From NCBI GenBank assembly GCA_902800395.1, contig CADCEC010000011.1, positions 28,265 through 92,264 of the forward strand: a DNA stretch of 64,000 nucleotides. Reading direction: 5' to 3'. Shown one piece after another: positions 48,011-55,444 of this stretch. This DNA comes from an uncultured Bacteroidota bacterium (GTDB lineage Bacteria > Bacteroidota > Bacteroidia > Bacteroidales > P3). How positions within the stretch are numbered: position 1 is the stretch's first letter; every line of letters begins with the position of its first letter. The translations under genes were made by a program, and so were the position numbers. The notes under the pieces were generated by a model. That model was not told the origin of the DNA, made no database searches, and saw nothing but the letters and a program-made list of their open reading frames with translations.

Positions 48011-48976
48011 TTAATATTTTATCAGTGCTGTTCCGGTGACGAAACCGGCGCCGAAAGCGCTGAAGAGAATGGTGTCGCCTCTCTTGATGCGTCCGGCGCG
48101 CACCTCTTCGTCGAGCAGCAGCGGCACGCTGGCCGAGCTGGTGTTGCCGCAGCGTTCCACGTTGGTGGGGAATTTCTCGTGCGGCTGACCCAGGTTGGTA
48201 CGTATCGACTCGATGATGCGCAGGTTGGCTTGGTGCAGCAGGAAGTGGTCTACGTCGTCGGGCGTCAAGCCGGCCTTGGCGATGACATCCTTGATGTCGT
48301 TAGCGGCGGCGGTGACGGCCATGCGGAACACCTCGCGCCCTTTCATCTCGAAGGTGCGGTGTCTGTCGATACCCTCGCCCGTCTCGAAGGGTGTGGGCTC
48401 CATGGGGTTGCAGTAGACGATGACCTCCGGCATGGGTACGCAGGTCATCTTGTGACCCAGCATGTCGTCGCCACCGTTGGTCACGACGACGGCTCCGGCG
48501 GCATCGCCGAAGAGCACGCACGAGGCACGGTCGTTCCAGTCGACGAAGCGTGTCACCTCTTCTGCGCAGACCAACAGGATGTTGTGGGCGCGGCCGGTGG
48601 CCAGCAGGGCGTCGCATAAATCAAGGCAGTAGACGAATCCCGCACAGGCGGCGTTGACGTCCATTGTGGGGCAGTTGGGACCTTTGATGCCCAGGGCACC
48701 CTGTATCAGGCTGGATAGGGTGGGCGTGATATAGAGGTTGGCGACATTGGAGCAAATGATGTAGTCGATATCGTCGGGGGCGAGTCCGGAGGCATCGAGG
48801 GCGCGGCTGGCGGCTTTGGCTGCCAAATCTTCAAATCTTTCGTCGGTAATTATCTGTCGTGACTTGATTCCGGTTCGGGTGGAGATCCATTCGTCGCTAG
48901 TGTCGAGAAACTCGGACAACATGTCGTTGGTCACCGTTTTTCTCGGTACAGCACTTCCTGTTCCTAGTATTTTCAT
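48011..48976 (-). CDS. fabH: 3-oxoacyl-ACP synthase III
   Basis: 321 residues. Active-site Cys in DVNAACAGFVYCLDL, His in FLLHQANLRIIESI and Asn in ERCGNTSSASVPLLLDE; N-terminal GTGSAVPRKTVTNDMLSEFLDTSDEWI. It starts fatty-acid synthesis by condensing acetyl-CoA with malonyl-ACP. First gene of the four-gene fab group, so transcription probably begins in the 145-bp divergent spacer shared with the LytTR gene. Confidence 0.93.
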   Translation of the reverse strand: MKILGTGSAVPRKTVTNDMLSEFLDTSDEWISTRTGIKSRQIITDERFEDLAAKAASRALDASGLAPDDIDYIICSNVANLYITPTLSSLIQGALGIKGPNCPTMDVNAACAGFVYCLDLCDALLATGRAHNILLVCAEEVTRFVDWNDRASCVLFGDAAGAVVVTNGGDDMLGHKMTCVPMPEVIVYCNPMEPTPFETGEGIDRHRTFEMKGREVFRMAVTAAANDIKDVIAKAGLTPDDVDHFLLHQANLRIIESIRTNLGQPHEKFPTNVERCGNTSSASVPLLLDEEVRAGRIKRGDTILFSAFGAGFVTGTALIKY

Positions 48977-49120
48977 GTTAATTTTTATTAATTTTCGGGT
49001 TGCAAAGAAACGTGAAAAATGGAAAAAGTAAATGTTAATTTAAGTAAATTACACAATAAGTTGGGTAAAGTGACGTTATTTTGGGTGAAATTTGATTATT
49101 TTAGGCGAAAAAATGTTAAA

Positions 49121-50032
49121 ATGAATAGTGACCCTACGTTAAATATTACTACAATCTGCCGCTATCTGTCCCGTAGCAGTTCTATTTTCCTTTTCTTGGC
49201 ATTTAGTCTTCTCTTCGCTGTCGTCCTTGTGGTTTTCATTCAGCCGGTGGGCGTTTTGTCCAATACCACCCAGCTCTCCTCTATGTCGCCCGTGGCCCAG
49301 TTGGCGCTGATTACAGTTGCGGGTTATCTTACTGTGCTCATTAGCAGGGTTGTACTTCATCTTGTTGCTCGCCGTCATACGCTCTCTCCGATGGTTTATG
49401 CTATCTGGATTGCCATAGAGCTCATGTTTTGTGTGGCTTTTTCATCCTTTTTTGCATGGATTGTGAGTGGATGTGGCTCGGTGAAGATTGGCCCTCTTGC
49501 AGGCGATATATTTCTGGGGAATATTGCTGTCTTCTTGATTCCTAATATTATAGCATTCCAGGACTTCCGTATCCACGAGCTTAAGGCAGAACTCCGTCGC
49601 TCCCAGGCGCCTTCGCAGACTGTTCCTATTTCTCCTTCACTGCCCGACCAGCACATCAATTTCTATGAGAAGGGAGGTAGGCTTGCCCTCACCACCCGTT
49701 GCTCCAATGTGCTCTATATTGAGGCGGCCGACAACTATGCCAATATTCATTATATTAATGAAGGGAAAGAAGATGCTTTTATCCTTCATAATACATTGAA
49801 GGACATTGAAAAGGATTGCCTCGCCATGGGGCTCCTCCGCTGTCACCGCGGCTATATGGTGAATGTGGAGAACGTGAAACTGATGCGTAAAGAGCGTGGT
49901 AATCTGCTACTTGAGATTAACCACACCCCTAAGATTATCCCCGTCTCAAAGAGCTATGCGTCGGATGTCATTAATTTCTTCTCCACCAACAATGCCTCCG
50001 CCCCCCTCTCCGGCCCCATCCCTGTTTTATAG
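49121..50032 (+). CDS. LytTR-domain membrane regulator
   Basis: 303 residues from ATG 49121; an in-frame ATG at 49019 would add 34 residues of low-complexity sequence. Four membrane segments (FLFLAFSLLFAVVLVVF; LALITVAGYLTVLIS; WIAIELMFCVAFSSFF; IFLGNIAVFLIPNIIAF) precede a cytosolic LytTR DNA-binding domain (VLYIEAADNYANIHYIN, GLLRCHRGYMVNVENVKLM, PVSKSYASDVINFF). Such fused regulators sense envelope signals; the target is unknown. The stop codon TAG is the first unit boundary of a repeat array. Confidence 0.85.
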   Translation: MNSDPTLNITTICRYLSRSSSIFLFLAFSLLFAVVLVVFIQPVGVLSNTTQLSSMSPVAQLALITVAGYLTVLISRVVLHLVARRHTLSPMVYAIWIAIELMFCVAFSSFFAWIVSGCGSVKIGPLAGDIFLGNIAVFLIPNIIAFQDFRIHELKAELRRSQAPSQTVPISPSLPDQHINFYEKGGRLALTTRCSNVLYIEAADNYANIHYINEGKEDAFILHNTLKDIEKDCLAMGLLRCHRGYMVNVENVKLMRKERGNLLLEINHTPKIIPVSKSYASDVINFFSTNNASAPLSGPIPVL

Positions 50033-50078
50033 GAGTGAAAGGGAGTGAGTGGGAGTGAAATGGAGTGAAAGGACAATA
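50030..50078. repeat. GGAGTGAAA array at the LytTR gene stop
   Basis: TAGGAGTGAAAGGGAGTGAG units, then the tail AAAGGACAATACC. Sense orientation relative to the gene, as at 36131-36180 and 55387-55440. Confidence 0.85.
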
Positions 50079-50116
50079 CCATATTTTGATACAGAAACAA
50101 TAATGATTTAATAGTA

Positions 50117-50566
50117 ATGCAATTCAGATTAACTTATCAAGAAATCAGTGACTTAATAGCTCGTAAAGCCGGTCGTTCCGTCCCAGTGCTTTACGGTGGT
50201 CCCCATACGGTGCGTATAGGCCTTGATGTCAATGTGTTGTTCAAGACTGCCAATATTGGACTCGACCTCACGGTCGACCAAGTGGACGAGAACGGCAATA
50301 TCTACCTCACCTATAACGGCGGCATGGGCATCGATTTTATGATTCGTACCGCTCTTAACCACGCTCAGAATCAGCCCGGTGCCGATATGCTGGAGCTGTT
50401 ACCCGATAATCGTATCTTACTGAATTTCAGTAAAGGTTTACAGCAGGCGGCGGCCTCACAGGGACAAGGTGCCCAGGTGGGTAGCCTCTTCGACCATATC
50501 CAGTTGAAGGATATCAGTTTCGACGAGCAGTTCGCTATCATCGACTTTGTGCCAAAAAACTTTTAA
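50117..50566 (+). CDS. Hypothetical cytosolic protein
   Basis: 149 residues without signal peptide or membrane segment. The pattern is a short helical start (LTYQEISDLIARKAGRSV), then beta strands (TVRIGLDVNVLFKTANIGLDLTVDQV, GNIYLTYNGGMGIDFMIR) and a C-terminal LKDISFDEQFAIIDFVPK. I do not recognise the family. It is codirectional with rlmH 50 bp downstream, with a repeat array between them. Confidence 0.65.
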   Translation: MQFRLTYQEISDLIARKAGRSVPVLYGGPHTVRIGLDVNVLFKTANIGLDLTVDQVDENGNIYLTYNGGMGIDFMIRTALNHAQNQPGADMLELLPDNRILLNFSKGLQQAAASQGQGAQVGSLFDHIQLKDISFDEQFAIIDFVPKNF

Positions 50567-50576
50567 TGGGGTATTG

Positions 50577-50611
50577 TCTTATCTCCTTATCTCCTGACTC
50601 CTTATCTCCTA
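50577..50611. repeat. TTATCTCCTTATCTCCTGAC array before rlmH
   Basis: TCTTATCTCCTTATCTCCTG and so on, ending 5 nt before the rlmH ATG. Opposite orientation to the array after rlmH. Confidence 0.75.
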
Positions 50612-50615
50612 TAAA

Positions 50616-51089
50616 ATGAATATCAAACTAATCGTTGTCTCCAAGACGGATGTGCCGTATCTGCAGACGGGCATCGACGAGTATGTCGGGCGGTTGAAGC
50701 ACTACTGCGACTTCGAGCTGGTGGTCATCCCGGCGTTGAAAAATCTGGGCAAGGCCTCGCCCGAGGAAGTCAAGGAGCGCGAAGGACAGCTGATTCTCAA
50801 ACAGGTGGAGAAGAGCGACATGGTGGTGCTATTGGATGAGCATGGGAAGGAATACGGCTCGGTGGAGTTCTCGGAATATCTTCAGAAACAGATGAATACC
50901 GGCATCCGCACCCTCTCGTTCGTCGTGGGTGGTGCTTACGGCTTCTCGCCGGCGGTCTATGTTGCCGCCCAACATAAAATCTCGCTCTCGCGGATGACCT
51001 TCAACCATCAGATGGTGAGGCTTTTCTTCGTAGAGCAACTCTATCGTGCCTTCACCATCCTGAGGCACGAGAAATATCATAATGAGTAG
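50616..51089 (+). CDS. rlmH: 23S rRNA pseudouridine1915-N3 methyltransferase
   Basis: 157 residues, the usual length. VVLDEHGKEYGSVEFSEYL, SFVVGGAYGFSPAV (SAM-binding knot) and the diagnostic C-terminus MTFNHQMVRLFFVEQLYRAF then RHEKYHN. It methylates helix 69 of 23S rRNA after ribosome assembly. The stop TAG runs straight into a 135-bp repeat array. Confidence 0.95.
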   Translation: MNIKLIVVSKTDVPYLQTGIDEYVGRLKHYCDFELVVIPALKNLGKASPEEVKEREGQLILKQVEKSDMVVLLDEHGKEYGSVEFSEYLQKQMNTGIRTLSFVVGGAYGFSPAVYVAAQHKISLSRMTFNHQMVRLFFVEQLYRAFTILRHEKYHNE

Positions 51090-51222
51090 TGAGGAGGTAA
51101 GGAGATAAGGAGGTAAGGAGTCAGGAGATAAGGAGGTAAGGAGATAAGGAGATAAGGAGGTAAGGAGTCAGGAGATAAGGAGGTAGGGAGATAAGGAGTA
51201 AGGAGATAAGGAGTTAGGAGAT
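51087..51222. repeat. Long GGAGATAAGGAGGTAA array between convergent genes
   Basis: About 15 units of AGGAGATA/AGGAGGTA/AGGAGTC. It spans from the rlmH stop into the last codons of the opposing gene, whose TAA lies within the array (ATCTCC TAA CTCC). Confidence 0.9.
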
Positions 51223-52173
51223 AAAGTGGGAGAGGAAACGGGGACGGAAACGATAGACCTCAAAGAAAGGGGTCTGGGTGGTGCCGAAAGTGCGGTAGAA
51301 ATATTCGTTTCCTTTGTCCATGCTTCCTTCGAAATCAAATGCTTGTGTCTTCCCGGAGAGGTGACGGATAATCTGCCAGAAGAGGTATGTTTGGCTGTTG
51401 CGTGGTGCCTCAGGGGTGATGGCCGACATCTGCGCATAGGCGCAACGGTCGTCATAGACCACGAAAGAGACATTGACGGGCTTTCCTTCTGTGTTGCGTA
51501 ATGCCCAGAGGAGACCCTGTCCGCGTTCAAGGGCGGTGCGGCAGACGCGCTCGATGAGCTCTTGTGAGAGCAGGTCCTCGCCCTTTTTCCGTTCGAAATA
51601 CTCGCGGTGCATGCGTGCGAACTGTGAAGGCTCGAAATGGGTGTCCAACGTGCAGCAGTTCTCCACGTCGGCCATATTCTGTTTGCGGCCGCGTGAGGCG
51701 GCGGCAAAGAGGGTATCGGGGTCGGCGATGGAAGGGAAGCGGTAGGTGTAGCGGGTGGTCTGTTGATAGCCGGCCCAGCGGAAAGGCAGCCAGTCGGTGA
51801 CGGTGGGGGAGAAGTGCATCAGGCAGAGGCGGGCACCCAGGGCGTTGAGCTGCGCCGCCAGGTCGCCGCCTACACGGTGCTCGAAATCGATGATTGCTTG
51901 ATTGCTTGATTGCTTGACTACCTGAGTGTCAGGGTAGTTATACCAAGGGCCGCAGAACTGCGTCAGCTGTGGCTGCAGGATGTATTTCAAGCCGAACTTG
52001 CGTCCGATGAGGTAGGGGAGGGCACCTTCGATGCGGCCGTCGCGCTGGCTCAGCAGCACGTCCCACTGCTTCCCCTCGCAGACTGTCTCCATCCACCAAT
52101 ATTGCTGAAACAGAGGGATTCGCGACCCCTCTGCTTCGCATAATTGTTTGTATTTCTCCTTGTTACTGCTCAA
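51214..52173 (-). CDS. GNAT/FemAB-like acyltransferase
   Basis: 319 residues. The only plausible start is TTG 52173, because a stop (TAG) lies four codons upstream and the next Met is at residue 28. Features fit a FemAB-like GNAT fold: FQQYWWMETVCEGKQWDVLL, ASRGRKQNMADVENCCTLD, FARMHREYFERKKGEDLL, NVSFVVYDDRCAYAQMSAITPEA and FDFEGSMDKGNEYFYRTFG. The last motif is frequent in Bacteroidetes proteins of this type. The substrate is unknown. VVKQSSNQAII is coded by an ATTGCTTG repeat. Confidence 0.7.
   Translation of the reverse strand: MSSNKEKYKQLCEAEGSRIPLFQQYWWMETVCEGKQWDVLLSQRDGRIEGALPYLIGRKFGLKYILQPQLTQFCGPWYNYPDTQVVKQSSNQAIIDFEHRVGGDLAAQLNALGARLCLMHFSPTVTDWLPFRWAGYQQTTRYTYRFPSIADPDTLFAAASRGRKQNMADVENCCTLDTHFEPSQFARMHREYFERKKGEDLLSQELIERVCRTALERGQGLLWALRNTEGKPVNVSFVVYDDRCAYAQMSAITPEAPRNSQTYLFWQIIRHLSGKTQAFDFEGSMDKGNEYFYRTFGTTQTPFFEVYRFRPRFLSHFIS
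51888..51921. repeat. GATTGCTT array inside the acyltransferase gene
   Basis: GATTGCTTGATTGCTTGATT and so on: four units coding KQSSNQAII on the minus strand, between two conserved blocks. Its complement type is at 18336-18373. Confidence 0.8.
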
Positions 52174-52195
52174 AACAATAACCTATAACCATTAC
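52174..52195. repeat. AATAACCTATAACC repeat between OmpA-family gene and acyltransferase
   Basis: On the minus strand TAATGGTTATAGGTTATTG: it starts at the stop of the 52192 gene and runs to the TTG start of the next. Confidence 0.75.
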
Positions 52196-53139
52196 AGAAT
52201 CTTGATGCTCACGCGGTTGTTCTCGATACGGCCTTCGTAAGTGCTGTTGTCGCCGATGGGGTCGGCGTCACCTTTCACCTCGATTTCGATGCGTGCAGCG
52301 TCGACGCCGCGCAGCAGGAGGGCTTTCTTCACCTCCGTGGCGCGTTGGCGCGAGATACCCTCGATATAGGCATCGGTGCCCTGGTTGTCAGCGTAGCCGA
52401 TAAGCAGCACGCTCTTGTTGTCATTGGCGTTGATGTATTCGGCCAGTTCGTCGAGGACGGGAATCCACGACTCCACGATGGTGGCGTCGTTGGGGAAGAA
52501 CTTGATGTCGGGGAAGGTGTGCGACGAGGCGGTGTCGGGCATGAAAATGGGGTTCTTCTTGCTGCCGAAATAGAGGAGCACGCCCACATTGATGATGTCT
52601 TCGCTGCGCTGCGAGTTGTAGTAGTTGGTGCCCTTGAAGTAGCGGTAATCAATCTCGGCAATCTTGTACTGCGTCTTGTTGCGCATGCCCTTCCTGTTTT
52701 TCCAGCTCTCGAAGGCGTCGATGGCGGCTTTGGCCTCGTTCTTTCCTTTCTCGATAAGTTCCTGTCGCTGTGTGCGGTCGGTGATGTCGGGATTGATGGC
52801 GAAGAGAGCGGTGAGCGTCATCGTGGCGCGCGAGTTTTTCTCCAGGTAGTTCATCACGGGCTTGATGTCCTCACTCCATTCGGGTTTGTCGTCGACACAG
52901 AGCGACAGGAAGTCGAGGTAGTTGAAGGGGGAGTAGTAGAGTGTGACGCTCTTGGAGCTGAAGGTGGTGAACTTGTCGAAGGTGGCGTAGTCCGTCTCGC
53001 GCACTTTCTGGCGTCCTTCCACGAAAGTGGAGGTCGCCTCCTTCTTGCCTTTCTTGCTTTTTTTCTTGCCCTGAGCCAGAGCGTCGGAGCCTCCGAGGAG
53101 AATCGTCGCAGCCAGAAGCAAGGTGATTATCTTTTTCAT
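52192..53139 (-). CDS. OmpA-family envelope protein
   Basis: 315 residues. Signal peptide ends ALAQ, followed by a Lys-rich stretch (GKKKSKKGKK). The middle region (about 45-185) is of unknown fold. The C-terminal OmpA-like domain has LLIGYADNQGTDAYIEGISRQRATEVKKAL and the late GRIENNRVSIKI, where Asn-Arg contacts peptidoglycan in the family. It probably links the outer membrane to peptidoglycan. The FtsE gene lies just upstream. Confidence 0.83.
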   Translation of the reverse strand: MKKIITLLLAATILLGGSDALAQGKKKSKKGKKEATSTFVEGRQKVRETDYATFDKFTTFSSKSVTLYYSPFNYLDFLSLCVDDKPEWSEDIKPVMNYLEKNSRATMTLTALFAINPDITDRTQRQELIEKGKNEAKAAIDAFESWKNRKGMRNKTQYKIAEIDYRYFKGTNYYNSQRSEDIINVGVLLYFGSKKNPIFMPDTASSHTFPDIKFFPNDATIVESWIPVLDELAEYINANDNKSVLLIGYADNQGTDAYIEGISRQRATEVKKALLLRGVDAARIEIEVKGDADPIGDNSTYEGRIENNRVSIKIL

Positions 53140-53142
53140 ATT

Positions 53143-53171
53143 CTTAACTCTTAACTATTATCTATTATCTG
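53143..53171. repeat. TTAACTATTATCTATTATC repeat at the ftsE stop
   Basis: On the minus strand GACAGATAATAGATAATAG: the ftsE stop TAA is inside the array, which then runs to the next gene's start. Confidence 0.8.
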
Positions 53172-53848
53172 TCAACTGTTTCCGTGTCCACCACTGTTCC
53201 GTTCTCGCACACCACCACGCGGGCGGGGAACTTGTCGATCATCATGAAGTCGTGGGTGGAGATGAACATCGTGGTGCCGGTATTGCGGTTGATGTCCACG
53301 AGCAACTGCATAATCTCCGCCGAGGTGACGGGGTCGAGGTTACCCGTGGGTTCGTCGGCCAGTATCAGCGTGGGATTGTTGATGAGGGCACGGGCGATGC
53401 CTACGCGCTGCTGCTCTCCTTCGGAGAGTTGCAAGGGGTTGCAGTAGGCCTTCTCGGCGATGCCCACGTCGTGCAGCACCTTCTCCACCTGCAGGCGTAT
53501 CTCCTCCTTTTTCTTCCAGCCGGTGGCCTTGAGGATGAATTCAAGGTTGGAATAGACATTGCGGTCGTCGAGGAGGCGGAAGTTCTGGAAGACGATGCCG
53601 ATGCGGCGGCGCAGCTGCGGAATCTGGCGGCGCTTGATGTGGGCCACGTCGAAGCCACACACTTCGGCCTCGCCGCCATCGATGGGACGGTCGGCATAGA
53701 GGCTGCGCAGCAGCGACGTCTTGCCGGCGCCGCTTTTGCCGATGAGGTAGACGAACTCGCCCTCCCGGATATCGAGAGTCACGTTCGACAGCAGGATGCC
53801 GTTCTCATGACTGACGGTGAGCTCTTTAAGATGTACGATACTATCCAT
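53165..53848 (-). CDS. ftsE: FtsE-type ABC ATPase
   Basis: 227 residues from ATG 53848; the frame also contains a TTG nine bases earlier. Walker A GKSGAGKTSLL, Q-loop FQNFRLLDDRNVYSNLEFIL (the NV(Y/F)xN form typical of FtsE), signature LSEGEQQRVGIARAL and Walker B LILADEPTGNLDP. FtsE with FtsX controls peptidoglycan hydrolases at division. ftsX is not adjacent, a split also known in other Bacteroidetes. The last codons come from a repeat array. Confidence 0.82.
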   Translation of the reverse strand: MDSIVHLKELTVSHENGILLSNVTLDIREGEFVYLIGKSGAGKTSLLRSLYADRPIDGGEAEVCGFDVAHIKRRQIPQLRRRIGIVFQNFRLLDDRNVYSNLEFILKATGWKKKEEIRLQVEKVLHDVGIAEKAYCNPLQLSEGEQQRVGIARALINNPTLILADEPTGNLDPVTSAEIMQLLVDINRNTGTTMFISTHDFMMIDKFPARVVVCENGTVVDTETVDR

Positions 53849-53904
53849 AATTGACAATAAAAACGCGCGGTATTTATATTTATTGTGCTACGGCGGGGAA
53901 AAAG

Positions 53905-55362
53905 TTACCGCTTCCAGAAGCGGGGGAGCAGGAGGATGATGAGGGTCATGCATTCGAGTCGGCCCATGAGCATCAGGAAGGAGCAGTACCAGAGGGCCGG
54001 GGAGGAGAAGTGGGCGTAGCTGCCGAAGCCGCCGGAAGCACCCAGACCGGGGCCGTAGCCCGTGAGGCAGCCCACACTTGCACCGATGGCTTCCGTGGGA
54101 CTCACGCCACAGAGCATCAGCCCCATCACTCCCAGCATCAGCGTCCCTCCGAAGACGATGAAGATGACCATCACGTTGTTGGAGATATGACCCGTGACGG
54201 GCTTGCCGTTGAGGCGCACAGGGTTGACGATATGGGGGTGCAGACGGTTGTGAAGGATGGCGCGGGCGTTGCGGAAGAGGATAAGCACGCGCATGGTCTT
54301 CAATCCACCCGAGGTGGAACCGGCCATACCGCCACAGATGGCCAGTATCAGCAGCAGGAAGGTGACGGGGACGGGCCACAGCGTGTAATCAGCTACCACG
54401 GAACCTGTGGTGGTCATCGCGCTGACGGTCTGCACAGTGCCTACCCTGAAAGCGTCGGCCCAAGGAAGTCCGGAGTTCAGGTGGAGGAACACCACCACGA
54501 AAGCCACCGCCACGATGCAGAGGAAGAGGTAGGAGTTCAACTCGTCAAACTTATGCTTCATCTTACGCCAGCGGAAGGTGAAGAGGAGGTAGAGCAGCGT
54601 GAAGTTCACGCCGCTGAAGAACATTGCGCCGGCAAGGATATACTGCTGCAGGGGCGTCAGCGAGGCGATGCTGTCGGAGGCGGGGGCGAAGCCGCCGGAG
54701 GAGATGTTGCTGAAGGTGAGGTTCACAGCATCCCAGGCCTGCATGCCTGCGGCCAGCAGGGCGAGGATGAAGAACAGCGTCAGCCCCAGGTAGACGGTGA
54801 GGGTGCGGCGGACGGTGACGACGGTGCGCACGGCGCCGCCGCCGGCATTGTCGGCACCGGAGGCTTCGGCGGTGTAGAGGGCGTATTTGTTGATGCCCAG
54901 TTTGGGGGTCAGCGCCAGCACGAGGAGGACGATGCCGAAGCCGCCGAACCACTGCATCATCGACCGCCACAGGAGTATCGACGCCGGCAGCGCGGCGACA
55001 TCGGGGAAGATGGTGGCACCGCAGGTGGAGAAGCCCGACATGGCCTCGAACCAGGCGTAGGTGAACGAGTGGGTGGCGCCGGTGGCGAGGAAGGGGAGGG
55101 TGGCGAAGAGCGAGAGGACTATCCACAGCAGCACCACCAGGAGGTACGACATGCGTCGGTCCTTGATGTTGCGGAAGTGGCGGAAGCGGAAATGCAGGAA
55201 GGCGCCTACGGCGAAGGTGATGGCGGAGCAGAGGGCTATCTGCGGCGTCGTGCCGTCGGCGAAATGCCAGGCGGGAATCAGGCACAACGCCATCAGGACT
55301 CCCTCTGCCATCAGAAGAGGCCCGATAAACTGTAACACCGCTTTCCAGTCGCTATTCTTCAT
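53905..55362 (-). CDS. trkH: TrkH-family potassium channel subunit, copy 1
   Basis: 485 residues with about ten membrane segments. Four pore-loop regions carry the selectivity-filter glycines: SGFSTCGATIF, NISSGGFAP, SAMTTTGSVVAD and GCLTGYGPG. This is the translocating subunit of Trk-type K+ uptake, gated by TrkA. The filter sequences differ from copy 2, so ion affinity may differ. It lies downstream of trkA and the second trkH on the same strand. Confidence 0.88.
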   Translation of the reverse strand: MKNSDWKAVLQFIGPLLMAEGVLMALCLIPAWHFADGTTPQIALCSAITFAVGAFLHFRFRHFRNIKDRRMSYLLVVLLWIVLSLFATLPFLATGATHSFTYAWFEAMSGFSTCGATIFPDVAALPASILLWRSMMQWFGGFGIVLLVLALTPKLGINKYALYTAEASGADNAGGGAVRTVVTVRRTLTVYLGLTLFFILALLAAGMQAWDAVNLTFSNISSGGFAPASDSIASLTPLQQYILAGAMFFSGVNFTLLYLLFTFRWRKMKHKFDELNSYLFLCIVAVAFVVVFLHLNSGLPWADAFRVGTVQTVSAMTTTGSVVADYTLWPVPVTFLLLILAICGGMAGSTSGGLKTMRVLILFRNARAILHNRLHPHIVNPVRLNGKPVTGHISNNVMVIFIVFGGTLMLGVMGLMLCGVSPTEAIGASVGCLTGYGPGLGASGGFGSYAHFSSPALWYCSFLMLMGRLECMTLIILLLPRFWKR

Positions 55363-55386
55363 TTTTTATATTAGTATTCAAGCATT

Positions 55387-55440
55387 TATCATTTGTCCTT
55401 TCACTCCCTTTCACTTCTTTTCACTTCCTTTCACTCCCTC
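55387..55440. repeat. GGAGTGAAA array after trkH copy 2
   Basis: Minus strand: GAGGGAGTGAAAGGAAGTGA units, then the GGACAAATG tail, starting a few bases after the stop (55445). Third example with the same unit, tail and orientation. Confidence 0.85.
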
Positions 55441-55444
55441 TTAT

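Noticed and set aside
51087-51222. CRISPR array
   Set aside because: Units are 8-9 bp and directly tandem with no unique spacers, and no cas genes are present in the window.
53851-55335. 494-codon plus frame opposite trkH copy 1
   Set aside because: Low-complexity Gly/Glu/His shadow of a membrane-protein gene.
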